64,000 nt of DNA from contig DASUDX010000063.1 of the NCBI GenBank assembly GCA_036275365.1, positions 1 through 64,000 on the forward strand. Reading direction: 5' to 3'. The notes beneath the pieces were generated by a model. It did no database searches. It had not been told where the DNA came from and worked only from the letters and a program-made list of their open reading frames with translations. The position numbers were made by a program, and so were the translations under genes. This DNA comes from DASUDX01 sp036275365. Lineage in GTDB: Bacteria > Pseudomonadota > Gammaproteobacteria > Nevskiales > Nevskiaceae. Below, in pieces: positions 32,752 through 42,031 of this stretch; position 1 is the first letter of the stretch; the number at the start of each line of letters is the position of its first letter.

Positions 32752-33396
32752 CTACGGCGCCTCGGGCAGCAGCCAGGGCGGCAGGTGCAGGGCCTGCCGC
32801 ACATCGAACCACTGATCCGGGTCGCGCTCGACGCTGGCCATCGGCGCGCTCAGGCGGTGGCAGGCCTCGGGCATCAGGGTGGCGGCGGTGGCGGCCCCGG
32901 CCGGTGTCAGGCGCAGCTCTCCTGCCGCCACACAGGCGGCCAGGCGGCCCTCCTCGTCCTGCACGAAGAACTCGCCGGAGACCGGCTGCAGCTGATGCGG
33001 CCCGACCTGCAGGAACAGCGGCCAGTCGGTGTTGAAGGCCGGGCGCTGCCAGACCATCCGCAGAAACCCCTGATCCAGCCGCAGCACGGTGCGCAGATCG
33101 TCGGCGTGGCTGGCAAACGGCAGCCGCTCCACCCGCAGGCTTGCCAGCGGACCGAGCTCGACCAGACCCTGGCGCCCCAGCCGCAGCGAAAGCCGGGTGC
33201 GCACATCCTCGCCGGTGACCAGGCGGTCGCGCTCCAGCACGCTGATGCCGGCGCTCAGCGGCAGACGCTGCCCTTGCCGCTCGAGGTGGGCCTCGCCCTC
33301 CAGCGCCTCCACCCGCAGGAGCGAGGCGGCCGCGGCCGTGCCGCTGCCCAGACCGAGCAGCAGCAGCGCCCAGCCGAGGACGCGCTCAGTGCGCAT
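32752..33396 (-). CDS. Secreted protein, possibly FecR-domain-like
   Basis: A 214-residue product with a signal peptide (WALLLLGLGSGTAAAA). The first half, LLRVEALEGEAHLERQGQRLPLSAGISVLERDRLVTGEDVRTRLSL split over about residues 25-70, reads like a FecR-type beta domain (effect of a property on baseline, then QGLVELGPLASLRVE); the rest has two Cys. The assignment is weak. It overlaps the stop of the large signalling gene upstream by 11 bp and is probably in its operon, so a link to that c-di-GMP protein is possible. Confidence 0.5.
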   Translation of the reverse strand: MRTERVLGWALLLLGLGSGTAAAASLLRVEALEGEAHLERQGQRLPLSAGISVLERDRLVTGEDVRTRLSLRLGRQGLVELGPLASLRVERLPFASHADDLRTVLRLDQGFLRMVWQRPAFNTDWPLFLQVGPHQLQPVSGEFFVQDEEGRLAACVAAGELRLTPAGAATAATLMPEACHRLSAPMASVERDPDQWFDVRQALHLPPWLLPEAP

Positions 33397-36286
33397 GGAG
33401 GTCGGTGAACGGACGACCGCAGGCCACCGCCTGACCCTGGGCCCAGTCCACGCCCATGCCGGCCAGGGCCTCGAGCAGGCTGGCGTCCTCGACATGCTCG
33501 GCGATGGTGGTCAGTCCCATCTCGTGGCCGATGCGGTTGATCGCCTCGACCATGCCGCGGTCGACCCGCGACTCGCGCATGGTGCGGACGAAGCTGCCGT
33601 CGATCTTGATGAAATGCACGGGCAGGTTCTTGAGATAGGAGAACGAGGCCATGCCGGCGCCGAAATCGTCGAGGGCGAACCGGCAGCCGAGTTCGGCGAG
33701 GCGCTGGATGAAGCGTACCGCCTCGGACAGATGCGAGATCGCCGCCGTTTCGGTGATCTCGAAGCAGACCCGCTCGGGCGCCACGCCGCTCTGGTCCAGG
33801 CAGTTGATCGTGTACTGCAGGAACTTCTCGTCGGACAGCGACAGGCCGGAGACATTGACCGCATAGATGATGTCGTCGGTCGGTACCCGCGCCAGCCCTT
33901 CGAGGGCGTGGCTGACCACCCAGCGGTCCAGCGCGGTCATCAGGTAGTAGCGCTCGGCAGCGGCGATGAAGCCGCCGGGACGCAGCAGTTCGCCATTGGC
34001 CCCGCGCATGCGGATCAGCAGCTCGCGGTAGCGGATGCGCCGCGGCTCGCGGGTGGAGGTGACATCCTCGTAGAACAGCTCGAACAGGTTCTGGTCGAGC
34101 GCGCGGCCGATCTGCGTGACCAGCCCCATCTCGCCGTGGCGGCGCTGGATCTCGGCATCGCCGCTGACCCAGCGGGCGCGGTCGCGGCCGCTGTCCTTGG
34201 CGGCGTAGCAGGCGGCATCGGCGGCGGAGAGCACCCGTGCGGTGCTCTCGGTCTGGCGGTCGAGCAGGGCCACGCCGACGCTGATGGTGCTGGCATAGCC
34301 CTGGCCATCCCACTGGAAGCGGAACTGGCGCGCGGCCTCCAGCAGGGAATCGACCAGCGGCCGGGCCGCCGCCTCATCGGTGCGGGCGAGCAGCACGCCG
34401 AACTCGTCTCCGCCCAGGCGGGCGAGCGCATCCTGGGGCCGCAGGCGGGCGCGCAGCACAGCCGCCATCTGGCGCAGCAGATCATCACCGGCGTAATGGC
34501 CCAGCGTGTCGTTGACCACCTTGAACTGGTCGACATCGAAGTAGCAGAGCACATGGGTCACCCCGCCACGCTGGGCCTCGGTGACCGCGGCGGACAGCCG
34601 GCGCTCGAACTCGTCGCGGTTGAGCAGGCCGGTGATCGGATCGTGGGCGGCGCGATAGGCCAGCTCCTCGGCCAGCAGGCTCTGCTCGGTGGCATCCTCG
34701 AACAGCAGCAGCGCGCCGGCTGGCGATCCGTTGCCGGCCAGTGGCGCGCAGGCCAGGCGCAGGGTCAGGCGGCGGCCGTCGCGGCTGAGCAGGTAATGCT
34801 CCTGGCTGCCGCGCGGCAGCACCCGGTTCTCGCGCAGGCAGGTCCACAGCGGGCTCGCCTGCACCGCCCCGCCGCCGCCCACCAGCCGCACCACCCGGTC
34901 GTGCGGCTGGCCCAGGGCCTCGGCCCGCGACCAGCCGGTGATCCGCTCGGCGGCTGGATTGATCTCGATGATCTGGCCTTGCGGGTCGGTCGCCACCATG
35001 CCCTCGGACATCAGCTTGAGTCCGGTGATCAGCCGGCTCGACTGCACCAGCAGGTGCTGCTCCACCTGCTCGACCGAGAGATCGGCGTGAAACTCGGCCA
35101 GCACTCCGTTGGGGCTGCCGGTGGGGGGCCGGCGCAGGCTCAGCCGCTGGGCGCGGCGGCCTTCCGGACCGCTGGCCAGGGTCAGGCTCAGCTGCTGCTG
35201 CGCATCCGGCGGCAGACGCGAGAGCGCCTCGACCACCCGCGCGCCCTCGCTGCGCTCGAACAGATCGCCCAGCGGACGGCCGAGCAGCAGGCTGCGCGAC
35301 TCGCTGAACAGGCTGCACAGCGCGCTGTTGGCGTCCTGGATGCGGCCATCGGCATCGACCAGCGCGGCCGGGGTGGAGCTGAGATCGAAGATCTGCCGGT
35401 AGGCCGGCTCCACTGCCTCGGGCGCGCTGATCACCGCCGGCGTGCTGCCGCCCCGCTCATACAGACCGGGGCCGAGATTGCGCCGCGAGAACAGATCGTG
35501 GTGGGCCGCCAGGGCCTCGCTGCGGCCCACCATCAGCAGGCCGCCCGGGCGCAGGGTGCGGTGAAACAGCTCCAGCAAGCGGCGCTGCGCCGGCAGCTGC
35601 AGATACATCAGCAGATTGCGGCAGCAGATCAGATCCAGACCGGAGAAGGGCGCCGGCTGCAGCACATCGTGGCTGAGAAAGACGCAGCGGCTGGCCAGGG
35701 ATTCCACCACCCGGTACCCGTCGGCCTCGGCCTGCAGATAGCGATCGCGCAGATGCGGCGGCAGCCGCTCGGCGTCGCGCGGGCTGATCAGCGCCTCGCG
35801 CGCGCGATCGAGCGAGGGCGCATCCAGATCGGTGCCGAAGACGATGAAATCATCCGGGGCTTCGCGCGCGCCCTGGGCCTCGGCCACCAGCATCGCCACG
35901 GTGAAGACTTCTTCGCCGCTGCCGCAGGCGGGCACCCAGAACTGCGGCCGGCGCGCCTCGGCGAGCAGGCCGGGCAGGCGCCGCGAGAGATTGGCGTAGA
36001 CATCCGGGTCGCGCAGCAGATTGCCGCTGGAGAGCAGCAGCTCGCGGCCGATGCGCTGGGCCTCGTCACGATCGGCGAGCAGGCGTTCGACATAGGCCTC
36101 GACCCGGTCGATCTCCAGCTGACGCATGCGCCGCAGGATCCGGCGCAGCGCGCTGGAGCGCCGGTAGGGCGACAGATCGATGCCCATCGCCAGGCGCACC
36201 GCGCGCACCACCTGGGCGAACAGCTCCTCGGACAGGGCCGGCTGCCCCGGGGGATCGGCCAGCACGGTGAGGGGATCGACCGCCAT
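33386..36286 (-). CDS. CheR-like/PAS/PAS/GGDEF/EAL multidomain c-di-GMP protein
   Basis: The 966-residue product combines a CheR methyltransferase-like domain (1-270), two PAS domains (about 285-400 and 415-535), a GGDEF domain (about 540-705) and an EAL domain (about 715-960). GGDEF is intact (RLGGDEFGVLLA). The EAL domain keeps ELLIR (ExLxR), VNVSG, FEITET, LDDFGAG, KIDGSF, the late glutamate in TIAEHVED and WAQGQ, so phosphodiesterase activity is plausible. The CheR part is degenerate: the TEFFR-type substrate region reads SSGNLLRDP and the SAM loop reads ACGSGEEVFTVAML. CRNLLMYL is kept. No membrane segment is seen. The ATG at 36286 has a GGAG site 9 bp upstream. Confidence 0.9.
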   Translation of the reverse strand: MAVDPLTVLADPPGQPALSEELFAQVVRAVRLAMGIDLSPYRRSSALRRILRRMRQLEIDRVEAYVERLLADRDEAQRIGRELLLSSGNLLRDPDVYANLSRRLPGLLAEARRPQFWVPACGSGEEVFTVAMLVAEAQGAREAPDDFIVFGTDLDAPSLDRAREALISPRDAERLPPHLRDRYLQAEADGYRVVESLASRCVFLSHDVLQPAPFSGLDLICCRNLLMYLQLPAQRRLLELFHRTLRPGGLLMVGRSEALAAHHDLFSRRNLGPGLYERGGSTPAVISAPEAVEPAYRQIFDLSSTPAALVDADGRIQDANSALCSLFSESRSLLLGRPLGDLFERSEGARVVEALSRLPPDAQQQLSLTLASGPEGRRAQRLSLRRPPTGSPNGVLAEFHADLSVEQVEQHLLVQSSRLITGLKLMSEGMVATDPQGQIIEINPAAERITGWSRAEALGQPHDRVVRLVGGGGAVQASPLWTCLRENRVLPRGSQEHYLLSRDGRRLTLRLACAPLAGNGSPAGALLLFEDATEQSLLAEELAYRAAHDPITGLLNRDEFERRLSAAVTEAQRGGVTHVLCYFDVDQFKVVNDTLGHYAGDDLLRQMAAVLRARLRPQDALARLGGDEFGVLLARTDEAAARPLVDSLLEAARQFRFQWDGQGYASTISVGVALLDRQTESTARVLSAADAACYAAKDSGRDRARWVSGDAEIQRRHGEMGLVTQIGRALDQNLFELFYEDVTSTREPRRIRYRELLIRMRGANGELLRPGGFIAAAERYYLMTALDRWVVSHALEGLARVPTDDIIYAVNVSGLSLSDEKFLQYTINCLDQSGVAPERVCFEITETAAISHLSEAVRFIQRLAELGCRFALDDFGAGMASFSYLKNLPVHFIKIDGSFVRTMRESRVDRGMVEAINRIGHEMGLTTIAEHVEDASLLEALAGMGVDWAQGQAVACGRPFTDLHAH

Positions 36287-36459
36287 CACCACGCGCTCCG
36301 GACCCGGACCGGGCGCAGGACCAGGCGGGGGGTGGTGGGCGACGGTGACAGTCGGCGGAGGCTCATGCGGGGGCGGTAACCGCCGGGAGGGCGGAACAGC
36401 CGAATCTTACCCCCGCGCGGGGACCACCCCCAAGCCGCCGCGACCTGCGGGGCGGCCGC

Positions 36460-37683
36460 TCAGCCGTTGGCAGCCCGCGCCGGGCTGGCCAGCTCGGCGC
36501 AGGCACGGTCGAGCCGGCGCAGCGCCTCGGCCGCCTCGGCCTCGGTGAGGTTGAGCGGGGGCGCCAGACGCAGCACATCCGGCCCCGCCACCAGCGTCCA
36601 CACGCCGTGGCGCAGGCCGGCGTTCACCACTTCCTTGGCGCGGCCCTTCCACGCCGCGCTCATCGGCGCGCCGAGCAGCAGACCGAGGCCGCGCACGCCC
36701 TCGAACAGACCGTAGCGGGCCCCGATGGCGGCCACGCCCTCGCGGATCTGCTGGCTGCGCGCGGTCACATTGGCCAGGGTCTCCGGGCGCATGATCTCGT
36801 CGATGGCGGCGAGCGCCACCGCACAGGCCAGCGGGTTGCCGCCATAGGTAGAGCCGTGGGTGCCGAAGGCGAGGCTCCTGGCCGCCGCATCGGTGGCCAG
36901 CATGGCGCCCACCGGGAAGCCGCCGCCCAGGCCCTTGGCGGTGGTCAGCACATCCGGCCTCACCCCGTAGTGCTGGTAGGCAAACAGATGACCGCTGCGG
37001 CCGTTGCCGGACTGCACCTCGTCAAAGATCAGCAGGGCACCGTGGCGGTCGCAGAGCTCGCGGGCCAGCTGCACGAAGGCCGGGGTGGCCGGCAGGATGC
37101 CGCCCTCGCCCTGCACCGGCTCGATCACCACCGCACAGGTCTGCGGACCGACCGCCGCCCGCAGCGCGTCGAGGTCGTTGAAGGCGAGATGGGTGATGCC
37201 CCCGGGCAGCGGCTCGAAGCCCTGGGTGTACTTGGCCTGGCCGCCGACGCTCACCGTGAACAGGGTGCGGCCATGGAAGGCGTTGTAGAAGCTGATGATC
37301 TGGTGCTTGCCGGCGTGGCCGTGGGCCGACGCATGCTTGCGCGCCAGCTTGAAGGCGGCCTCGTTGGCCTCGGCGCCGGAGTTGCAGAAGAACACCTTGT
37401 CGGCAAAGGTCAGCTCGACCAGCCGGCTGGCCAGGGCCAGCGCCGGCTCGTTGGTCATCACATTGGACAGATGCCAGAGCTTGCCGGCCTGCTCGGTGAG
37501 CGCCGCCACCAGCCGCGGATGACAGTGGCCGAGGCCGGTCACCGCGATGCCACAGGCCAGATCGAGGTACTCGCGTCCCTGCTGATCCCACAGACGGGCA
37601 CCCTCGCCACGCACGGGGATGATCTCCGCCGGCTGGTAGTTGGGAACCATCACCTGGTCAAAGGTCTGGCGGGTCAGGGACAT
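36460..37683 (-). CDS. argD: Acetylornithine/succinylornithine-type aminotransferase
   Basis: PLP class III aminotransferase that makes N-acetylornithine in arginine synthesis; AstC and DapC activities are known in the same family. The 407-residue product has NSGAEANEAAFKLAR, the YNAFHGRTL loop, EPVQGEGG, the FDEVQSGNGR aspartate and the PLP lysine in TTAKGLGGGFP (about residue 249). THGSTYGGNPLACAV also fits ArgD. A GGAG site lies 6 bp before the ATG. The 173-bp upstream-facing gap at 36287-36459 holds nothing I can name. Confidence 0.9.
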   Translation of the reverse strand: MSLTRQTFDQVMVPNYQPAEIIPVRGEGARLWDQQGREYLDLACGIAVTGLGHCHPRLVAALTEQAGKLWHLSNVMTNEPALALASRLVELTFADKVFFCNSGAEANEAAFKLARKHASAHGHAGKHQIISFYNAFHGRTLFTVSVGGQAKYTQGFEPLPGGITHLAFNDLDALRAAVGPQTCAVVIEPVQGEGGILPATPAFVQLARELCDRHGALLIFDEVQSGNGRSGHLFAYQHYGVRPDVLTTAKGLGGGFPVGAMLATDAAARSLAFGTHGSTYGGNPLACAVALAAIDEIMRPETLANVTARSQQIREGVAAIGARYGLFEGVRGLGLLLGAPMSAAWKGRAKEVVNAGLRHGVWTLVAGPDVLRLAPPLNLTEAEAAEALRRLDRACAELASPARAANG

Positions 37684-37724
37684 GGGCCGCTCCGGTGGAG
37701 AGGGGGGATTACCCGGGAACCAAC

Positions 37725-37750
37725 GAAAAAAAGCCCGCGCACGGCGAGCT
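37725..37750 (-). terminator. Rho-independent terminator of tRNA-Ala
   Basis: Read leftward, AGCTCGC pairs with GCGGGCT (one G-U) across a five-base loop and is followed by seven or more T residues. It begins 10 bp after the tRNA 3' end and also separates it from argD. Confidence 0.85.
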
Positions 37751-37759
37751 TCCGATGAG

Positions 37760-37835
<76 letters not shown>

Positions 37836-37875
37836 AATTCAGGGGCGCGCAGTGTAGCCGCTCGCCGATGCCGTC

Positions 37876-38358
37876 TCAAGCCGAGGCGGGCGTCAGCCCG
37901 ACGCCGTGCTCGCGCTGCAGCCGGAACGGAAAGGACAGACCGCGCAGGCCCGGCAGATCCAGCCAGGTCAGGCCCAGCCAGTGCTCGCCGGCGGCATCGA
38001 GCGGGCGCAGCTCGTCCACCACCCAGCGCCAGGGCCAGCCGGCCTGCCGCGGATAGCGCAGCTGCCAGCAGGGCTCGCCATCGGCGCCGCTGAGGGCCAG
38101 CTGCCCGCTCATGCGCAGGCGCGGGGTGATCCGGCCATCGGCCCCGCGCAGCAGATTCACCCCGCCGCCGGCGTCGAGCTGCTTGCCACACCAGCCGGCC
38201 AGCCCGCTCAGGCGCAGCCCGGCGGGCGCGATGGCCCCCAGCCAGGCCGGGCCGGTGAAGGCGGCGTGATAGACCCCGGTGGCTGGGCCCTGCCGCGGGC
38301 GGTCGGCAACGCGGAAGCGCGCCCGGCAGGCGGCAAGCGACTGACCGTCGGTGCTCAT
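37876..38358 (-). CDS. Conserved hypothetical protein, possibly lipocalin-like
   Basis: A 160-residue soluble protein. Visible landmarks are GLAGWCGKQLDAGGGVNLL, a Trp-rich QLRYPRQAGWPWRW, and the end VVDELRPLD ... LGLTWLDLPGLRGLSFPFRLQRE. The alternation suggests a beta barrel, and the W-x-GK-x(n)-G-x-N pattern recalls small DUF-type lipocalin relatives; the assignment is weak. It follows tadA, but two five-codon mini-cistrons lie between them, each joined by ATGA overlaps (see the repeat at 38348-38390). Confidence 0.6.
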   Translation of the reverse strand: MSTDGQSLAACRARFRVADRPRQGPATGVYHAAFTGPAWLGAIAPAGLRLSGLAGWCGKQLDAGGGVNLLRGADGRITPRLRMSGQLALSGADGEPCWQLRYPRQAGWPWRWVVDELRPLDAAGEHWLGLTWLDLPGLRGLSFPFRLQREHGVGLTPASA

Positions 38359-38390
38359 GGGTCGGTACTCATGGGGCGGTCCTCATGGCT
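38348..38390 (-). repeat. 14-bp tandem triplication of a translation start, forming two mini-cistrons
   Basis: Three 14-base units (minus-strand form CCATGAGnACCGnC) place ATG codons at 38386, 38372 and 38358. The first ATG overlaps the tadA TGA. It reads MRTAP and stops in a TGA that overlaps the second ATG, which reads MSTDP and stops in a TGA that overlaps the third ATG, the start of the downstream gene. The period of 14 shifts the frame each time. This makes a chain of three ATGA couplings. Confidence 0.85.
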
Positions 38391-38862
38391 CGCTGCGACC
38401 CCGGCGCTGCTGAAAAAAGGCTCGCAGCTGCTCGGCGCAGCGCGCCTCCAGCACTCCGCCGCGCCAGTCCAGGCGGTGGTTCAGGCGCGGCCGGGCGATC
38501 AGGTCGTAGGCCGAATCCACCGCGCCGGCGCGGGGGTCCCAGGCGCCGAACACCAGGCGCGAGAGGCGGGCATGCAGGAGCGCCGCCGCGCACATCGGAC
38601 AGGGCTCCAGGGTCACATACAGCGTGCAGCCGGCCGGCAGCCGGTAGTTGGCGAAGTGGGCGCCGGCCGCGCGCAGGACCAGGATCTCGGCATGGGCGCT
38701 GGCATCGTGGCGGCGGATCGGCTGGTTCCAGCCCTCGGCCACCGGCTGGCCGTCGCAGACCAGCACCGCGCCAACCGGCACCTCGCCGGCGGCCTCGGCC
38801 TGCGCGGCGCAGGCCAGCGCCTGCTCCATCCAGCGCTCATCCTCGGCCGCGGCGATGCCCAT
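38383..38862 (-). CDS. tadA: tRNA-specific adenosine deaminase
   Basis: Converts A34 to inosine in tRNA-Arg(ACG). The 159-residue product has the zinc-deaminase site H57-A-E59 and PCPMC (C88, C91), followed by ALLHARLSRLVFGAWDPRAGA, typical of TadA rather than a free cytidine deaminase. It ends in the ATGA chain described for the downstream gene and lies 12 bp after guaA. Confidence 0.95.
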   Translation of the reverse strand: MGIAAAEDERWMEQALACAAQAEAAGEVPVGAVLVCDGQPVAEGWNQPIRRHDASAHAEILVLRAAGAHFANYRLPAGCTLYVTLEPCPMCAAALLHARLSRLVFGAWDPRAGAVDSAYDLIARPRLNHRLDWRGGVLEARCAEQLRAFFQQRRGRSEP

Positions 38863-38874
38863 GGCCGGCCGGCC

Positions 38875-40473
38875 CTATTCCCACTCGATGGTGGCGGGCG
38901 GCTTGCCGGAGATGTCGTAGACCACCCGCGACACCCCGGGCACCTCGTTGACGATGCGCCGCGAGCAGACATCGAGCAGCTCGTAGGGCAGATGCGCCCA
39001 GTGGGCGGTCATGAAATCCACCGTCTGCACGGCGCGCAGGGCGATCACCGGCTCGTAGCGGCGACCATCGCCGGTCACGCCGACGCTGCGTACCGGCAGG
39101 AAGACGGCGAAAGCCTGCGAGGTCTTCTCATACCAGCCGCTGCGCCGCAGTTCCTCGATGAAGATGTGGTCGGCCCGCCGCAGGGTATCGGCAGCAGACT
39201 TGCTCACCTCGCCGAGGATGCGCACGCCCAGCCCCGGTCCCGGGAAGGGATGGCGGAACACCATCTCGCGCGGCAGGCCGAGCTCCAGACCGATGGCGCG
39301 GACCTCGTCCTTGAACAGCTCGCGCAGCGGCTCGACCAGCTGCATCCGCATGTGGGCCGGCAGCCCCCCGACATTGTGATGGCTCTTGATGACATGGGCC
39401 TTGCCCGCCCGGACGCTTCCGTCCGGCAACTTGATGGTGGCGCCGGCGGACTCGATCACATCGGGATAGATCGTGCCCTGGGCGAGAAACTCGACCTCCT
39501 GGAGCTTGGCCGCCTCGGCCTCGAAGACATCGATGAAGGTCTTGCCGATGATCTTGCGCTTGGCCTCGGGATCGGCAACGCCGCGCAGGCGGTCCAGGAA
39601 CAGGGCCTCGGCGTCGGCGCGGATCACCCGCACGCCCATGTTCTCGGCAAACATCCGCATCACCGCGTCGCCTTCCTGCAGGCGCAGCAGGCCGTTGTCG
39701 ACGAAGACACAGGTCAGCTGATCGCCGATCGCCCGGTGCAGCAGGGCGGCGACCACGCTGGAATCGACCCCGCCGGACAGGCCCAGCAGCACCTTGCGGT
39801 GGCCCACCTGGGCGCGGACCCGGGCGATCGCATCCTCGACGATGTTGCCCGGCGTCCAGGCCCGGCCGCAGCCGCAGATGTCGTGGACGAAGCGGGCGTA
39901 GATCGCCGTGCCCTGGGTGGTGTGGGTGACCTCGGGATGGAACTGCACCGCGTAGAACCGGCGCGACTCATCGGCCATCGCCGCCAGCTCGAGGTCCTGG
40001 GTGGAGCCGATGCGGGTGAAGCCCGGTGGCAGCTTGCTGACGAAGTCGCCATGGCTCATCCAGACATCGAGCAGCCCGTGGCCCTCGGCGTTGCGACGAT
40101 CCTCGATGCCCTCGAACAGGCGCGAATGGCCGCGCGCGCGCAGCTCCGCGTAGCCGAACTCCTTGACCGTGCCCGGGGCCACCTCGCCGCCCAGCTGCAG
40201 GGCCATGGTCTGCATGCCGTAGCAGATGCCCAGCACCGGCACGCCGAGCTGCCAGACGCAGTCCGGGGCGCGGGGGGAAGCAGGGTCCAGGGTCGATTCC
40301 GGACCGCCGGAGAGAATGATCCCGCGCGGGGCGAACGCGCGGATGCGGGCCTCGTCGAGATCGTAGGGGTGCAGCTCGCAGTAGACGCCGAGCTCACGGA
40401 CCCGGCGCGCGATCAGCTGGGTGACCTGGGAGCCGAAATCCAGGATCAGGATCTTGTCGGAATGAAGGTTCAT
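38875..40473 (-). CDS. guaA: GMP synthase (glutamine-hydrolysing)
   Basis: Makes GMP from XMP. The 532-residue product has an N-terminal amidotransferase domain (C84 in LGICYGMQ; QFHPEVTHT), an ATP-pyrophosphatase domain with the P-loop LLGLSGGVDSSV, and the C-terminal dimerisation part ending in PPATIEWE. It follows guaB by 27 bp in the same direction, the classic guaBA operon. Confidence 0.98.
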   Translation of the reverse strand: MNLHSDKILILDFGSQVTQLIARRVRELGVYCELHPYDLDEARIRAFAPRGIILSGGPESTLDPASPRAPDCVWQLGVPVLGICYGMQTMALQLGGEVAPGTVKEFGYAELRARGHSRLFEGIEDRRNAEGHGLLDVWMSHGDFVSKLPPGFTRIGSTQDLELAAMADESRRFYAVQFHPEVTHTTQGTAIYARFVHDICGCGRAWTPGNIVEDAIARVRAQVGHRKVLLGLSGGVDSSVVAALLHRAIGDQLTCVFVDNGLLRLQEGDAVMRMFAENMGVRVIRADAEALFLDRLRGVADPEAKRKIIGKTFIDVFEAEAAKLQEVEFLAQGTIYPDVIESAGATIKLPDGSVRAGKAHVIKSHHNVGGLPAHMRMQLVEPLRELFKDEVRAIGLELGLPREMVFRHPFPGPGLGVRILGEVSKSAADTLRRADHIFIEELRRSGWYEKTSQAFAVFLPVRSVGVTGDGRRYEPVIALRAVQTVDFMTAHWAHLPYELLDVCSRRIVNEVPGVSRVVYDISGKPPATIEWE

Positions 40474-40500
40474 CGGGGCTGGAGGTCCGCAGCGCGGTCC

Positions 40501-41964
40501 TCACTCGGTCCGGTAGTTGGGGGCTTCCTTGGTGATGGTCACATCGTGCACATGCGATTCGCGCATGCCGGCGCTGGTGATCTTCACGAAGCGGGTGCGG
40601 GTGCGCAGTTCCTCGACGGTGGTGCAGCCGGTGTAGCCCATGCAGGCGCGCAGCCCGCCGATCATCTGGTGGACGATCGCCGCCATCGGCCCTTTGTAGG
40701 GCACCCGGCCCTCGATACCCTCGGGCACCAGCTTCTCGACCTCGGCGGTGGTGTCCTGGAAGTAGCGGTCCTTGCTGCCCTGGCTCATCGCGCCCAGCGA
40801 GCCCATGCCGCGGTAGCTCTTGTAGGAACGGCCCTGGTAGAGCTCGACCTCGCCCGGCGCCTCCTCGGTGCCGGCCAGCATCGAACCCACCATCACCGCG
40901 TAGGCGCCGGCGGCCAGGGCCTTGGCGAAGTCCCCGGAGTAGCGCACGCCACCGTCGGCGATCAACGGAATGCCGCGGCCCTTGAGGGCCTCGGCCACCG
41001 CCATGACCGCGCTGATCTGCGGCACGCCGACGCCGGCGACGATGCGGGTGGTGCAGATCGAGCCCGGGCCGATGCCGACCTTGACCGCATCGGCACCGGC
41101 ATCGGCCAGCGCCAGCGCCGCCTCGGCGGTGGCGATGTTGCCGCCAATCACCTGCAGGCTGTCGCCGTAGCGCTGCTTGATCGCCCGCACCCGGTCCAGC
41201 ACGCCCTTGCTGTGGCCGTGGGCGGTGTCCACCACCACCACATCCACGCCGGCCTCCACCAGCCCGGCGACGCGCTCGTCGGTGTCGGCCCCGGTGCCCA
41301 CCGCCGCACCCACCCGCAGGCGGCCGCGCTCGTCCTTGCAGGCCAGGGGATGGTCGCTGGACTTCTGGATGTCCTTGACCGTGATCATCCCGCGCAGCTG
41401 GAAGCGATCGTTCACCACCAGCACCTTCTCGATGCGGTGCTTGTGCAGCATGGTGATCACTTCCTCGCGGCTGGCGCCCTCGCGCACCGTCACCAGGCGC
41501 GGCTTGGGGGTCATGATCTGCGAGACCGGCTGGTCGAAATGGGTTTCGAAGCGCAGATCGCGCGAGGTGACGATGCCGACCAGCTGATCGCCGTCCACCA
41601 CCGGCACCCCGGAGATGCGGTGGGCGCGGGTCAGCTGCAGCACCTCGCCGATGGTCAGCGTCGGCGGCACCGTGATCGGATCGACGATCACCCCGGACTC
41701 GTGCTTCTTCACCGCCCGCACCTCGGCGGCCTGACGGGCCGGCGGCAGGTTCTTGTGGACGATGCCGAGACCGCCTTCCTGGGCGATGGCGATGGCGAGC
41801 TTGGCCTCGGTGACGGTGTCCATCGCCGCCGACAGCAGGGGGATGTTGAGGCTGATCCGGCGGGTCAGCTGAGTCCTCAGCTCCACCTGCCGTGGCAGCA
41901 CCTCCGAGTAGGCGGGCTGCAGGAGGACGTCGTCGAAGGTCAGGGCCTCGGACTCGATACGCAT
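40501..41964 (-). CDS. guaB: Inosine-5'-monophosphate dehydrogenase
   Basis: NAD-dependent oxidation of IMP to XMP. The 487-residue product has the TIM barrel with FDDVLLQPAYS at the start, a pair of CBS domains (about 95-205), the catalytic cysteine in GIGPGSICTTR, the GGVRYSGD segment and the flap YKSYRGMGSLGAM. The ATG at 41964 follows a GGAG site by 7 bp and gives the standard length; a TTG five codons earlier was not used. A good -10 lies upstream. Confidence 0.98.
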   Translation of the reverse strand: MRIESEALTFDDVLLQPAYSEVLPRQVELRTQLTRRISLNIPLLSAAMDTVTEAKLAIAIAQEGGLGIVHKNLPPARQAAEVRAVKKHESGVIVDPITVPPTLTIGEVLQLTRAHRISGVPVVDGDQLVGIVTSRDLRFETHFDQPVSQIMTPKPRLVTVREGASREEVITMLHKHRIEKVLVVNDRFQLRGMITVKDIQKSSDHPLACKDERGRLRVGAAVGTGADTDERVAGLVEAGVDVVVVDTAHGHSKGVLDRVRAIKQRYGDSLQVIGGNIATAEAALALADAGADAVKVGIGPGSICTTRIVAGVGVPQISAVMAVAEALKGRGIPLIADGGVRYSGDFAKALAAGAYAVMVGSMLAGTEEAPGEVELYQGRSYKSYRGMGSLGAMSQGSKDRYFQDTTAEVEKLVPEGIEGRVPYKGPMAAIVHQMIGGLRACMGYTGCTTVEELRTRTRFVKITSAGMRESHVHDVTITKEAPNYRTE

Positions 41965-41985
41965 GGGGCGCTCCGTCAAAGCGGC

Positions 41986-41991
41986 ATTATA
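41986..41991 (-). promoter_or_regulatory. -10 element of the guaBA promoter
   Basis: A perfect TATAAT on the minus strand, 22 bp before the guaB ATG, so the 5' leader would be about 15 bases. No clear -35 box. GC content drops locally. Confidence 0.55.
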
Positions 41992-42031
41992 CGCCTGTCG
42001 CTCCGGCGCCCGGGGTGCCGCGCCGGCCCGG

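Noticed and set aside
33386..36286. A CheB methylesterase or histidine kinase part in the large signalling protein
   Set aside because: CheB-CheR-PAS fusions are common, but the N terminus begins directly with the CheR-like domain, and no kinase or receiver motif is visible.
33089..36379. A 1096-codon open frame antisense to the CheR/PAS/GGDEF/EAL gene
   Set aside because: No domain or signal seen; composition is that of an antisense shadow.
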